Of a stretch of DNA of 64,000 bases, positions 18,640 to 26,249 are shown piece after piece. Source of the DNA: an uncultured Poribacteria bacterium (GTDB taxonomy: Bacteria; Poribacteria; WGA-4E; PCPOR2b); the NCBI GenBank assembly GCA_958296125.1, contig OY282444.1:3877623-3941622 (forward strand), given 5' to 3'. The notes below the pieces were generated by a model. That model had not been told where the DNA came from and did no database searches. It saw nothing but the letters and a program-made list of their open reading frames with translations. The translations under genes and the position numbers were made by a program. Each line of letters starts with the position of its first letter. Position 1 is the first letter of the stretch.

Positions 18640-18668
18640 TTGAAACCGCCGGAAAAACCTGATAGAAT
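18640..18668 (+). promoter_or_regulatory. Candidate promoter of the multiheme cytochrome gene
   Basis: TTGAAA (18640-18645), 17 bp, TAGAAT (18663-18668). It lies immediately upstream of the MITE-like element at 18683, so the element would be in the leader of the cytochrome gene that starts at 18927. Apart from this and the element, the 492-bp gap 18435-18926 shows nothing else recognisable. Confidence 0.5.
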
Positions 18669-18682
18669 TAGAAACTAACGAT

Positions 18683-18859
18683 TAGGACTTACGCAGTTGA
18701 ACGTTCAAAGCCTCGTAGGGGCACCCCCAAGTTGCTTTGAATCCTTGGTCTCCCCGTCCCGAGGGCCCCGCGAACAGGACAGGCCCGATGCAATCGGGAC
18801 TGGCACGGACGCTCCCTAAATTGTGCGACTGCAATCTGAAGGGCGTAAGTTCTTACGAT
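18683..18859. repeat. MITE-like element, diverged copy
   Basis: The left end TAGGACTTACGCA matches the 2094 element exactly; the right end GGCGTAAGTTCTT is diverged. ACGAT flanks both sides (18678-18682 and 18855-18859), a possible target duplication. Inside are CCAAGTTGCTTTGAATCC (18727-18744), the reverse complement of the motif embedded in several genes, and a CCCGAT/ATCGGG palindrome at 18784-18798. Confidence 0.6.
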
Positions 18860-18926
18860 CTAAAATTATACAACCCTTCCAATCGCTTGTCAAACCCAAA
18901 ACTGAGGTCGAAGGAAAGCCCCAGCC

Positions 18927-21782
18927 ATGCGACTCTGGACAAAACTCCTACTTATCGGTTTCCTGATCCTACTGACTAACAGTGCGTATCTAATCAGCTT
19001 CGGAGAGCCGACCCTATTCTACATCGCGAACGTCCTGATTCACGTCGTCCTCGGTGTTGCACTGATCATACCGTTTGTCCCCTATGTGTACAAGCATTTC
19101 GTCGGCATGTCGATTATCGGTAAAGGTGGGATAGTTTGTCTGGGAATAGGGACGATTTCGGGCGTGTACTTGATGTTTGTCGGTGCCACAACCCCCAACC
19201 GCTGGCTGCTCATCCTCCATATCGTCACCATGACACTCGGTGCGATCCTATTTGTCGGACATCTACTAGTTTTGGCGAAACGAGCGGAAACAGAGTTTTC
19301 GCACAAAGCGGCGCAGATCACCGGGATTGTTCTCCTCATCAACCTGCTGTTTCCCGTTGGAGCAAGATTGATTCAACACTATCGACCCAACCCGGACTAT
19401 CTGGTGAAAAACCCACTCTCTCCGCCGACTAGCATGTATGAGGAAGGTGGCGGCACCGATGGACCATTCTTCCCCGCCTCCGTCGAGACCTATACCGGTG
19501 ATCTGATTCCCACCGACTTCTTTTTGACTTCCCAAACTTGTGCTGAAAGCGGATGCCACCCGGACATTTACAAACAGTGGCACGAATCGGCGCATCACTT
19601 CGCCTCCTTCAACAATCAATGGTATCGCAAATCGATTATGTATATGCAGAGTGTTAATGGGATTCAACCGTCCAAATGGTGCGGTGGGTGTCATGACCCC
19701 GCAATCTTGCTGAACGGCGTGATGGATCGGCCGATCCGGGAGAATTTGTATACACCCGCTGCCCAAGCGGGTCTGGCGTGTACAGCGTGCCACTCAATGG
19801 AGAAGGTCAAAGATACGATGGGCAACAGCGGATATGTCATCAAGTATCCGCCCCTGCACGAAATGGCCGCCAGCGAAAATCTTTTGATTCGCAAACTCCA
19901 TAATTACCTTATCCGCCTGGATCCGGAACCCCATAAAAAGAGTTTCCTCAAGCCTTTCCATCGTCAAAACACCGCAGAATTTTGTTCCACCTGTCACAAG
20001 GTGCATCTCGATGTGCCGGTCAACAATTTTCGCTGGTTCCGCGGCTTTAATGACTACGATCAGTGGCAGATGAGCGGTGTCTCCCATCAGGGGGCGTTGT
20101 CTTTCTATTATCCCGAAGAGCCGAAGAAGTGTGTTGACTGCCACATGCCACTGGTTGCCTCGAAAGATGCGGGGAATATCGACGGAAAGGTCCACAGCCA
20201 CCGCTTTCCCGCGGCAAATACGGCACTCCCTTTTGTGAATGAGCATGACGAACAACTTAAGGTGATCACCGAATTCCTCCAAGACAATCAGGTGAGCGTG
20301 GATATTTTCGCGCTAGGGCCCGCAACACGAATCCAGCCCCAATCTCATGGGGGAGTAGAGGGGGGTATCAGTGCGTCTCGCGCCAAGCCTCAGTTCCGCA
20401 CCTTCAGTATGATCGATGGCGGAAGTCAGGGGCACGCTGTCGGCATGGTAACGGATGTCACGAAGATTGTCGCACCCATCAACGGCTCCAACGCAACGGT
20501 TCAGCGTGGCGAGGCGGTTCGGGTGGATGTAGTTGTTCGGACAAGGGGGGTGGGGCACCGATTCCCCGCCGGCACAATTGATGCCTTCGATATCTGGTTG
20601 GAGTTGAAGGCGACGGATGAAAATGGAAAGGTGATTTTCTGGAGCGGAAATGTTGCGGCGAAAGATGGAAATGGGCCCGTTGATCCGGGGGCGCACTTTT
20701 ATCGGGCGCATCTGCTGGATGAACATGGGAACCTTATCAACAAGCGCAATGCGTGGGCGGCGCGGACTGTCCTCTATGCGAACACCATTCCCCCCGGTGC
20801 TGCGGATACCGTTCACTATCGGCTCATCATTCCACCGGATTGTGGGGATGAGATTCATCTGCACGCCAAGTTAAATTACCGCAAATTCAACTGGTGGTAT
20901 ACGCAGTGGGCTTATGCGGGGGTGCGAGATCCGGAGGACACCGATTTTCAGGTCGATAAAGGCTATGACAGTGGGCGGTGGATCTTCACAGGAGACACAT
21001 CAGATGTTGCCGGGAAGGTCAAGGCGATCCCCAACCTACCAATCATCTCCATGGCAGAGGATAGGGCAACGTTGCGGGTGATGGATCGGAGTGGATCAAG
21101 CGAGCCGAGGATCGGGCAATCAGGGGGGAATCCGACATCGAAAGACCGTGAACGTTGGAATGACTACGGTATTGGGCTATTCCTTCAGGGCGATCTCAAA
21201 GGTGCGGAGGCGGTGTTCCTGAAAGTCACGGAGATTGAGCCGAGCTATATGGACGGTTGGGTCAACGTCGCACGGTGTCGCATTCAGGAGGGGAATATGA
21301 AAGGGGCGGAACAAATGCTTGAAAAGGCGATGGCTCTCCAGAAACGGTTGCCCCCTGACAACCCGCACCGGGCAAAGGTGCACTATTTCTACGCATTGGT
21401 CCAAAAGGCGTACGGAAAATATGACGACGCGCTCGAACACCTGCGGAGAGCTGCCCTCCAATTTCCACGGGATCGACGGGTTCTCAATGAAATCGGCAGG
21501 CTGCTCTACCTTCAGCGGAAGTACGAAGCGGCGCTCACCGAATTTCAGAAAACGTTAGCAGTTGATCCAGAAGATTTGGATGCCCACTACAACATGATGC
21601 TGTGCTACCGTGCGCTCAGAAATGAGGTGATGGCAGCGAAAGAGCAGAAACTGTATATGCGGTTTAAGGTGGATGAATCCGTTGACACCATCACCGGCAT
21701 CCCCCGTCGCGCTGACCCTTACGCGAATATCGAGCGTCAGCGCATTCATGAGCACACTTCCGCGTTGAGTGCACCAAAATGA
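18927..21782 (+). CDS. Membrane-anchored multiheme cytochrome c with C-terminal TPRs
   Basis: The 951-aa protein starts at ATG 18927, preceded by GAAGGAAAG. Four or so membrane helices (residues 5-150) anchor it. The exported part has one CX4CH site (CAESGCH, 205-211) and four CXXCH sites (252, 285, 353, 402). Further His residues (ESAHH, HRQN, VSHQG, HSHRFP) could be distal ligands. A beta domain (about 480-670) and TPR repeats (about 710-930) follow. It resembles cytochrome c554-like/multiheme oxidoreductases of unknown substrate. Covalent heme attachment requires a Ccm system not in this window. A role in periplasmic electron transfer is inferred. Confidence 0.85.
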   Translation: MRLWTKLLLIGFLILLTNSAYLISFGEPTLFYIANVLIHVVLGVALIIPFVPYVYKHFVGMSIIGKGGIVCLGIGTISGVYLMFVGATTPNRWLLILHIVTMTLGAILFVGHLLVLAKRAETEFSHKAAQITGIVLLINLLFPVGARLIQHYRPNPDYLVKNPLSPPTSMYEEGGGTDGPFFPASVETYTGDLIPTDFFLTSQTCAESGCHPDIYKQWHESAHHFASFNNQWYRKSIMYMQSVNGIQPSKWCGGCHDPAILLNGVMDRPIRENLYTPAAQAGLACTACHSMEKVKDTMGNSGYVIKYPPLHEMAASENLLIRKLHNYLIRLDPEPHKKSFLKPFHRQNTAEFCSTCHKVHLDVPVNNFRWFRGFNDYDQWQMSGVSHQGALSFYYPEEPKKCVDCHMPLVASKDAGNIDGKVHSHRFPAANTALPFVNEHDEQLKVITEFLQDNQVSVDIFALGPATRIQPQSHGGVEGGISASRAKPQFRTFSMIDGGSQGHAVGMVTDVTKIVAPINGSNATVQRGEAVRVDVVVRTRGVGHRFPAGTIDAFDIWLELKATDENGKVIFWSGNVAAKDGNGPVDPGAHFYRAHLLDEHGNLINKRNAWAARTVLYANTIPPGAADTVHYRLIIPPDCGDEIHLHAKLNYRKFNWWYTQWAYAGVRDPEDTDFQVDKGYDSGRWIFTGDTSDVAGKVKAIPNLPIISMAEDRATLRVMDRSGSSEPRIGQSGGNPTSKDRERWNDYGIGLFLQGDLKGAEAVFLKVTEIEPSYMDGWVNVARCRIQEGNMKGAEQMLEKAMALQKRLPPDNPHRAKVHYFYALVQKAYGKYDDALEHLRRAALQFPRDRRVLNEIGRLLYLQRKYEAALTEFQKTLAVDPEDLDAHYNMMLCYRALRNEVMAAKEQKLYMRFKVDESVDTITGIPRRADPYANIERQRIHEHTSALSAPK

Positions 21783-21869
21783 GGGGAGGAGCTCGGGTTA
21801 AATGGGTTGAAATCGGTATTGGACAGCGGTTAAAAACCTCTCAACTCTTTTGAGGAAATGATGATATGA

Positions 21870-22313
21870 TTAAGTCTTAGAAACAAAGTCTAAGAGGGTT
21901 TTATTCAAGGAAGCTAACCCGTCCTGTATAGTATTAAAACGTTGCTCAAGATGCGTCAAACGCTCATCATGAGCATCAATACGACGTTCAAAAGCATCAA
22001 GGCGACGCTCGATAGTTTGCTCAAGGCGTGCCAACTGTTTTTCTATTTTCTCGAAACGTTCATCAATTTTCTCGAAGCGTTCATCAATTCTCTCGAAGCG
22101 TTCATCAATCCTCTCAAAACGTGCATTGATTCTCTCAAGATGCTCGTTGATTTTGTCAAAACGCTCATCATGAGCATCAATACGACGTTCAAGGTTGTCT
22201 AGTTTATTTTCTACCAAACTGGTAAATCTTCCAAACTTAAAAATGAAAACGGCAAGAGAAATGACAACAGTAATAAGGATAGCAAGGTTGAAGGTAAGGG
22301 CAATATCACCCAT
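21870..22313 (-). CDS. Small membrane-anchored coiled-coil protein with heptad repeats
   Basis: The 147-aa protein begins at ATG 22313 behind TAGGAG. One membrane helix (about residues 8-26) is followed by a long charged coiled coil with exact 7-residue repeats of the type ERIDERF and EKIDERF (about 55-92), visible in the DNA as 21-bp tandem repeats. It resembles bacterial proteins annotated as DUF1640-like or t-SNARE-like coiled coils, but no function is known. The DNA repeats make it prone to length change by slippage. It stands alone, convergent with the cytochrome gene. Confidence 0.7.
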   Translation of the reverse strand: MGDIALTFNLAILITVVISLAVFIFKFGRFTSLVENKLDNLERRIDAHDERFDKINEHLERINARFERIDERFERIDERFEKIDERFEKIEKQLARLEQTIERRLDAFERRIDAHDERLTHLEQRFNTIQDGLASLNKTLLDFVSKT

Positions 22314-22368
22314 GATGAACTCCTATCGTAAGTTATGTGTAACGTAAGGGCATAAATGGACAACCTAA

Positions 22369-22408
22369 TGTACATCTATTATACAAAATGTACATCTATT
22401 ATACAAAA
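22369..22408. repeat. 20-bp perfect tandem duplication
   Basis: TGTACATCTATTATACAAAA occurs twice back to back (22369-22388 and 22389-22408), 55 bp upstream of the coiled-coil gene. The 612-bp gap 22314-22925 also holds a GGAGATCTCC palindrome (22499-22508), a short repeat CCGAATCCCGAC (22507-22518) shared with 32820-32831, IS630 debris, and a long hairpin. Confidence 0.7.
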
Positions 22409-22647
22409 CCGGAATCGAAAAATCAAGAAGTATAACGGAACGATGTCGGGGCATTTAGTTCTCTTGTAGGTTGAAAACTCCTTCGATTGGAACGGAGGGA
22501 GATCTCCGAATCCCGACACACATCGCTGTAGCACGCATCTCCCGATCGCGACTTCCTACTCAGACAGGGAGAAAATGGAAAACTGTAGCTAGTAAGCACA
22601 AGAAATAAATAGACGTTTTTTCAAAGGTATGCTATACTCTTGAGGTT

Positions 22648-22704
22648 ATGGCACATTCAGCAGATTTATGCAAACGCGTCCTTGAATTCATTAGGGCTAT
22701 TTAG
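22648..22704 (+). pseudogene. IS630-family transposase remnant (N-terminal 18 codons)
   Basis: ATG at 22648 opens the peptide MAHSADLCKRVLEFIRAI and then hits TAG at 22702. This closely matches the start of IS630-type transposases (pattern M-x-S-x-DLRKRVLxFI). The match stops where another dispersed repeat (GGGCTATTTAGTTTTC) begins at about 22694, as if that repeat interrupted or replaced the rest. No downstream transposase sequence is seen. Confidence 0.5.
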
Positions 22705-22733
22705 TTTTCGATTTTTTGACCGATTTTGGCGGG
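22693..22733. repeat. Dispersed inverted-repeat end (R2), copy 1
   Basis: It starts AGGGCTATTTAGTTTTC and continues through TTTTTTGACCGATTTTG to GCGGG. It matches in reverse orientation the end at 33577-33618. A hairpin follows: TGGCTAT (22740-22746) with ATAGCCA (22777-22783), enclosing GCCCC/GGGGC. Confidence 0.55.
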
Positions 22734-22872
22734 TAGTTATGGCTATGCCCCCCGGAGCGAATGCGCCCGGGGCTTGATAGCCAGCCAGAAAACGCGCACG
22801 ATGACTTTGATAGCGGTGCGGCTGAACAATCCGTTGACTGCCCCGAAGTTAGCCCCCCTAATCCCCCCTAAT

Positions 22873-22890
22873 CCCCCCGCAGGCGGGGGG
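22873..22890. repeat. GC hairpin CCCCCCGC/GCGGGGGG
   Basis: CCCCCCGC (22873-22880) and GCGGGGGG (22883-22890) flank a two-base AG. The same hairpin with AA in the loop recurs at 33545-33562. Here it is 36 bp upstream of the HTH-MBL gene and could influence its expression. Confidence 0.5.
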
Positions 22891-22925
22891 AGGGAGGTAG
22901 CCGCAAACGAAGGAGATAATTAACC

Positions 22926-23753
22926 ATGGCTTACACACTTGAAGATGAATTTGGAGACATCATTGGAAAGGCAAGGCGTGGGAACGGTTTGAGCGTGGGT
23001 GAAGTTGCTGCCCAAGCAGGACTCACGGAGGCGCAACTGTCCCAGATGGAAGGCTACACGCTGAAACCGACAGCGGATCAGGCCCACAGAATTGCGGCAT
23101 CCCTCAATCTCAACGGCGCGAGGTTGGCGGACATTGCGATGGAACGCTGGGCACCGGAACCGGTTCTATCGGGATACGACGACGCGTTGGAGGTTGTTAC
23201 CATCACAGCGGATGTCGGTGGATGGCCCGTTCATGCGTACCTACTAGTATGCAAAGCGACCAATGAGGCTGCTATCATTGACACGGCAGCACATCCAAAT
23301 GATGTGCTGCAAAAGGTGGAAGAGACCGGGGTCAAGCCGACGGTGATTCTGCTGACGCACGCACACGGCGATCATGCGAACGGTTTGATGGAGATCGAAC
23401 GGGCGACGGGCTGCCCGACGTATATCCACGCACGGGAGCCACAGCCGCGTAGCATCCAACAATTTCGGCTCCTCAACCATGGGGAGGAGGTGTCGATCGG
23501 TCAACTCTCCGTGAAAACGCTCGACACACCGGGACACACGCCCGGCGGTTGCAGTTTCCACACCCGTTCCACAGTAATTGTCGGAGACGCGCTATTTGCG
23601 GGATCGGTCGGGGGTGCGAACATTTCGTATACCGATTTGCTCTCCGGGGTCAGGAACTATCTGCTTTCGCTCCCCGACGATGTGAAGCTCTTTCCCGGAC
23701 ACGGTCCTGCCACGACAGTCGGCGAAGAAAAGGCGCATAATCCGTTTTTCTAA
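22926..23753 (+). CDS. HTH (XRE-like) / metallo-beta-lactamase fold fusion hydrolase
   Basis: The 275-aa protein starts at ATG 22926, with GAAGGAG upstream. Residues 10-70 form an XRE-type helix-turn-helix (LSVGEVAAQAGLTEAQLSQME). The rest is a compact metallo-beta-lactamase domain with THAHGDH, a third His in DTPGHTPGG, Asp in VGDALFAG and the last His in FPGHGP, as in glyoxalase II-like hydrolases. The family hydrolyses thioesters and related bonds; the fusion suggests a self-contained sensor/enzyme or a DNA-associated hydrolase. Cytoplasmic. The substrate is unknown. Confidence 0.85.
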   Translation: MAYTLEDEFGDIIGKARRGNGLSVGEVAAQAGLTEAQLSQMEGYTLKPTADQAHRIAASLNLNGARLADIAMERWAPEPVLSGYDDALEVVTITADVGGWPVHAYLLVCKATNEAAIIDTAAHPNDVLQKVEETGVKPTVILLTHAHGDHANGLMEIERATGCPTYIHAREPQPRSIQQFRLLNHGEEVSIGQLSVKTLDTPGHTPGGCSFHTRSTVIVGDALFAGSVGGANISYTDLLSGVRNYLLSLPDDVKLFPGHGPATTVGEEKAHNPFF

Positions 23754-23844
23754 GGTTGGTAATGCCAATTATTGAGCAGAAACGCCGCCTACGCCTTGCC
23801 CCCCGGCGTATCGGTATTCACTCCGAGGGCAACGGGAGAAGGTC

Positions 23845-23928
23845 ATGAATCACAAGCAGAAGTTGGGATATACGGTTTTGGGTGCAGGGATTATGGCAGT
23901 CGGTATTACTATCGAGCAAAGGGGATAG
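23845..23928 (+). pseudogene. Probable truncated membrane-protein gene fragment (27 codons)
   Basis: GAGAAGG precedes ATG at 23845. The frame codes MNHKQKLGYTVLGAGIMAVG, a charged start plus a hydrophobic helix, then TIEQRG and TAG at 23926. It looks like the N-terminus of a signal-anchored protein cut short by a stop or deletion. I do not have a firm family name. The surrounding gap, 23754-24020, shows no other gene. Confidence 0.35.
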
Positions 23929-23984
23929 ATATTTCCAAAGTAAAAAAATCATCCTGTTCTGGTGCTTTCTGACCGCGTCTTTTC

Positions 23985-24013
23985 TTTACCAAGCCGGCAA
24001 TTTAGTATATAAT
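23985..24013 (+). promoter_or_regulatory. Promoter giving a near-leaderless transcript
   Basis: TTTACC (23985-23990), 17 bp, TATAAT (24008-24013). Transcription would begin at about 24020, and the ATG of the DMT exporter is at 24021 with no Shine-Dalgarno sequence before it. Confidence 0.6.
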
Positions 24014-24020
24014 AAACCCC

Positions 24021-25070
24021 ATGACACAAAAACCTGAAATCGATCCCACCGAATCCCGAAAAGGCAAAATTTATCTGTGGCTCGCGATTCTGATATTTGG
24101 TGCTGCCTCAGCGGTGGTCGCCAGGTTGGTAATAATCGGGGAAAGCGCGCTGCTGAACGGGCGGAATCCGATATCGTTCTGCAACCTGCTGTTCGCCGGA
24201 AACATCGTCGCTGGACTGACATTGTTGGCCATCTTCCACAGAGACTGGCGGCCGTCCAGACTCAAAGTGTTGAGGCCCAAACAGTGGCTTATACAGTTGA
24301 TATTGGCGGCGACTTCGGGCGCGTTGGCACCGTCGCTGATGTTCCTCGCCATCGAGCGGACTTCAGTCACAAACATTGTGTTGATTGAAACAATCGAAAT
24401 TCCATTGGGGTTGTTCTTTGCGTGGATGCTATACCGGGAGAAATCGAATTGGAGCGCGGTCATCGGTGCGTTGCTAGCTTTAATCGGTGTCGCAACCACT
24501 CTCTGGTTTGAAATGGGTCAACCCGGTGAAATGATGCAGCAAGGTCAGATGAGCGACGGTATTGGACGCGGCGAAATCTACGCGACCGTCGGCACATTCC
24601 TTTTGGTATTTGGTGCGGAACTCGGTCGCAAGCAACTTCAATCGATCCCTTTGGGTGTTTTCAGCGTCTTCCGTAACGTCGTCGGATCGATTATCTTTCT
24701 CATCGTCGTGCTCGTCATGCTCGGACCGGGACACTTTATAGATCTTTTCAGACCCGTGCTCTGGGGTTGGATGGCACTATATGGGAGTGTCATTGTCGTC
24801 CTCGGTCAGCTCTGCTGGTTTTCAGGGATTAAGCGGGTGACGCCGGCTGACATTTCGTTAGCCTCCGCATTTTCACCGATCGCTGGGGTCGTCTTCGCAT
24901 TCCTAATACTCGGCGAAATCCCGATGATCGCTCAAATCATCGGCGGGGCAATTATACTCTGCGGCATTGGGGTAGGGCTTGCCGGAGACCTGAAATTCCC
25001 ACATAGGGAGGAGAAACGGACGCGTTCCGTCAAATCGGAAGATAAACCCAAGGCGTTTACAGGCGTTTAG
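24021..25070 (+). CDS. EamA/DMT-family transporter
   Basis: The 349-aa protein has about ten hydrophobic helices in two EamA repeats. The first contains ALAPSLMFLAIERTSVTNIV, ending in LIGVATTLW. The second begins near residue 190 and includes SGIKRVTPADISLASAFSPI and GEIPMIAQIIGGAIILCGIG. DMT proteins export amino acids, metabolites or drugs. An amphipathic charged tail (EEKRTRSVKSEDKPK) follows. No ribosome binding site precedes ATG 24021, consistent with a leaderless mRNA. It is the first gene of an operon with Gfo/Idh (24-bp gap) and the M24 peptidase. Confidence 0.87.
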   Translation: MTQKPEIDPTESRKGKIYLWLAILIFGAASAVVARLVIIGESALLNGRNPISFCNLLFAGNIVAGLTLLAIFHRDWRPSRLKVLRPKQWLIQLILAATSGALAPSLMFLAIERTSVTNIVLIETIEIPLGLFFAWMLYREKSNWSAVIGALLALIGVATTLWFEMGQPGEMMQQGQMSDGIGRGEIYATVGTFLLVFGAELGRKQLQSIPLGVFSVFRNVVGSIIFLIVVLVMLGPGHFIDLFRPVLWGWMALYGSVIVVLGQLCWFSGIKRVTPADISLASAFSPIAGVVFAFLILGEIPMIAQIIGGAIILCGIGVGLAGDLKFPHREEKRTRSVKSEDKPKAFTGV

Positions 25071-25094
25071 AATTGAGTTCACCGAGGAGAGAAT

Positions 25095-26249
25095 ATGCCC
25101 AATTCCAAAAATCCCAAATATCGCGTTGGCATCATCGGCTGCGGGAGGGCAGGGACAGGCCGCGCTCGTGCCTTTGACCTGCATCCGTTGTGTGAGGTCG
25201 TTGCCATCGCCGACACCGATCCGGAAAATTTAGAGTTAGGCTGTCAACACTTCAATGTGCCGGGCTACAACAGTTTCGAGGAGATGCTCACGCGCGAACA
25301 GGTCGATATTGCGATGCCGGTCTTGCCGGTACGCCCCAACGCCGATGCCGTCGTCGCTTCAGCGGAAGCGGGTGTCAAGGCGATTTTCTGCGAAAAGCCC
25401 CTCACCGCTAGTCTTGAAGATGCCGACCGCATGGTGGAGGCATGCTGCTCTCGTGGTATTTACTTCGCCGCGGGGCTTGTCATCTCAAGCCATCCAGATT
25501 ACCAGAAAGCCTACGAATTGGTTGCGGCGGGTGAGATAGGCGAAATTCAGAGGATTAACCTGTATAGTCCTAACAATCAGGGTGGGTGTCATGGGCTTAA
25601 CCTGGTCCGCAAGTTCGCAGGTAAGGCGGCTGTCGATTGGGTGGTCGGTTGGGTGGACGGAGATCCCTTCAGCGACCACGAAGAGCCGTACGACGAAGCT
25701 AAGACCGGATTTGGAAAAATCGGCGGCTACATCCGTTTCTCCAACGGGGTTGAGTGCTTCAGTAACTTCAAGGAGATTGGGTGGAGGGGCATCGAGATCG
25801 TCGGTTCTCATGGGGTGGTGTATAACTGGAACAACACCGGCTTAGGACTCCATCTCTTGAAGGTCGTGAACGGTAACACTCAACGGGGCCCCGCCGAGTT
25901 CCGAGAAGTTGAGGGAGTGTTTGAGGAATACAGCGCGGCGGAACGGGGGTACGATGACGAGGGTTGGCTCGATCCGGGGACTCCGATGATCGGGATTGTT
26001 CAGGCGATTGTCGATTCGCTGGAAACGGATGTCCCGCTCAAGATAACCACAGGCGACGACTTACGCCATGCGTTAGAGATAGCCATCGGCTTGAGGGAAT
26101 CTCACCGTCGAGGGCACACCCCTGTAAAATTTCCGGTTGAAGATCGAAGTCTGGTCATGCATCCACAGAAGTCGCGGTGGCACTATAAGAAAGATATTTT
26201 GGGTAGGGAGTGGTATATGGAACAGATGCGACAACAGAGGAGGGATTAA
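25095..26249 (+). CDS. Gfo/Idh/MocA family oxidoreductase
   Basis: The 384-aa product starts at ATG 25095, with GAGGAGAG upstream. The Rossmann motif VGIIGCGRAGTGRARAF is followed by AIADTDPEN (acidic residue favouring NAD). CEKPLTASLEDADRMV contains the catalytic-loop Lys of the EKP motif. The C-terminal alpha/beta domain is typical. These enzymes oxidise or rearrange sugars, inositols and related polyols; the substrate cannot be assigned. Its stop codon overlaps the next start (TAATG), so it is translationally coupled to the M24 peptidase. Confidence 0.9.
   Translation: MPNSKNPKYRVGIIGCGRAGTGRARAFDLHPLCEVVAIADTDPENLELGCQHFNVPGYNSFEEMLTREQVDIAMPVLPVRPNADAVVASAEAGVKAIFCEKPLTASLEDADRMVEACCSRGIYFAAGLVISSHPDYQKAYELVAAGEIGEIQRINLYSPNNQGGCHGLNLVRKFAGKAAVDWVVGWVDGDPFSDHEEPYDEAKTGFGKIGGYIRFSNGVECFSNFKEIGWRGIEIVGSHGVVYNWNNTGLGLHLLKVVNGNTQRGPAEFREVEGVFEEYSAAERGYDDEGWLDPGTPMIGIVQAIVDSLETDVPLKITTGDDLRHALEIAIGLRESHRRGHTPVKFPVEDRSLVMHPQKSRWHYKKDILGREWYMEQMRQQRRD

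Noticed and set aside
18737-18979. 80-codon frame over the MITE-like element
   Set aside because: It overlaps the repeat and the true cytochrome start and lacks a start site.
22726-22923. 65-codon frame before the HTH-MBL gene
   Set aside because: It runs through the R2 repeat and the GC hairpins; its Pro/Gly-rich product reflects the repeats.
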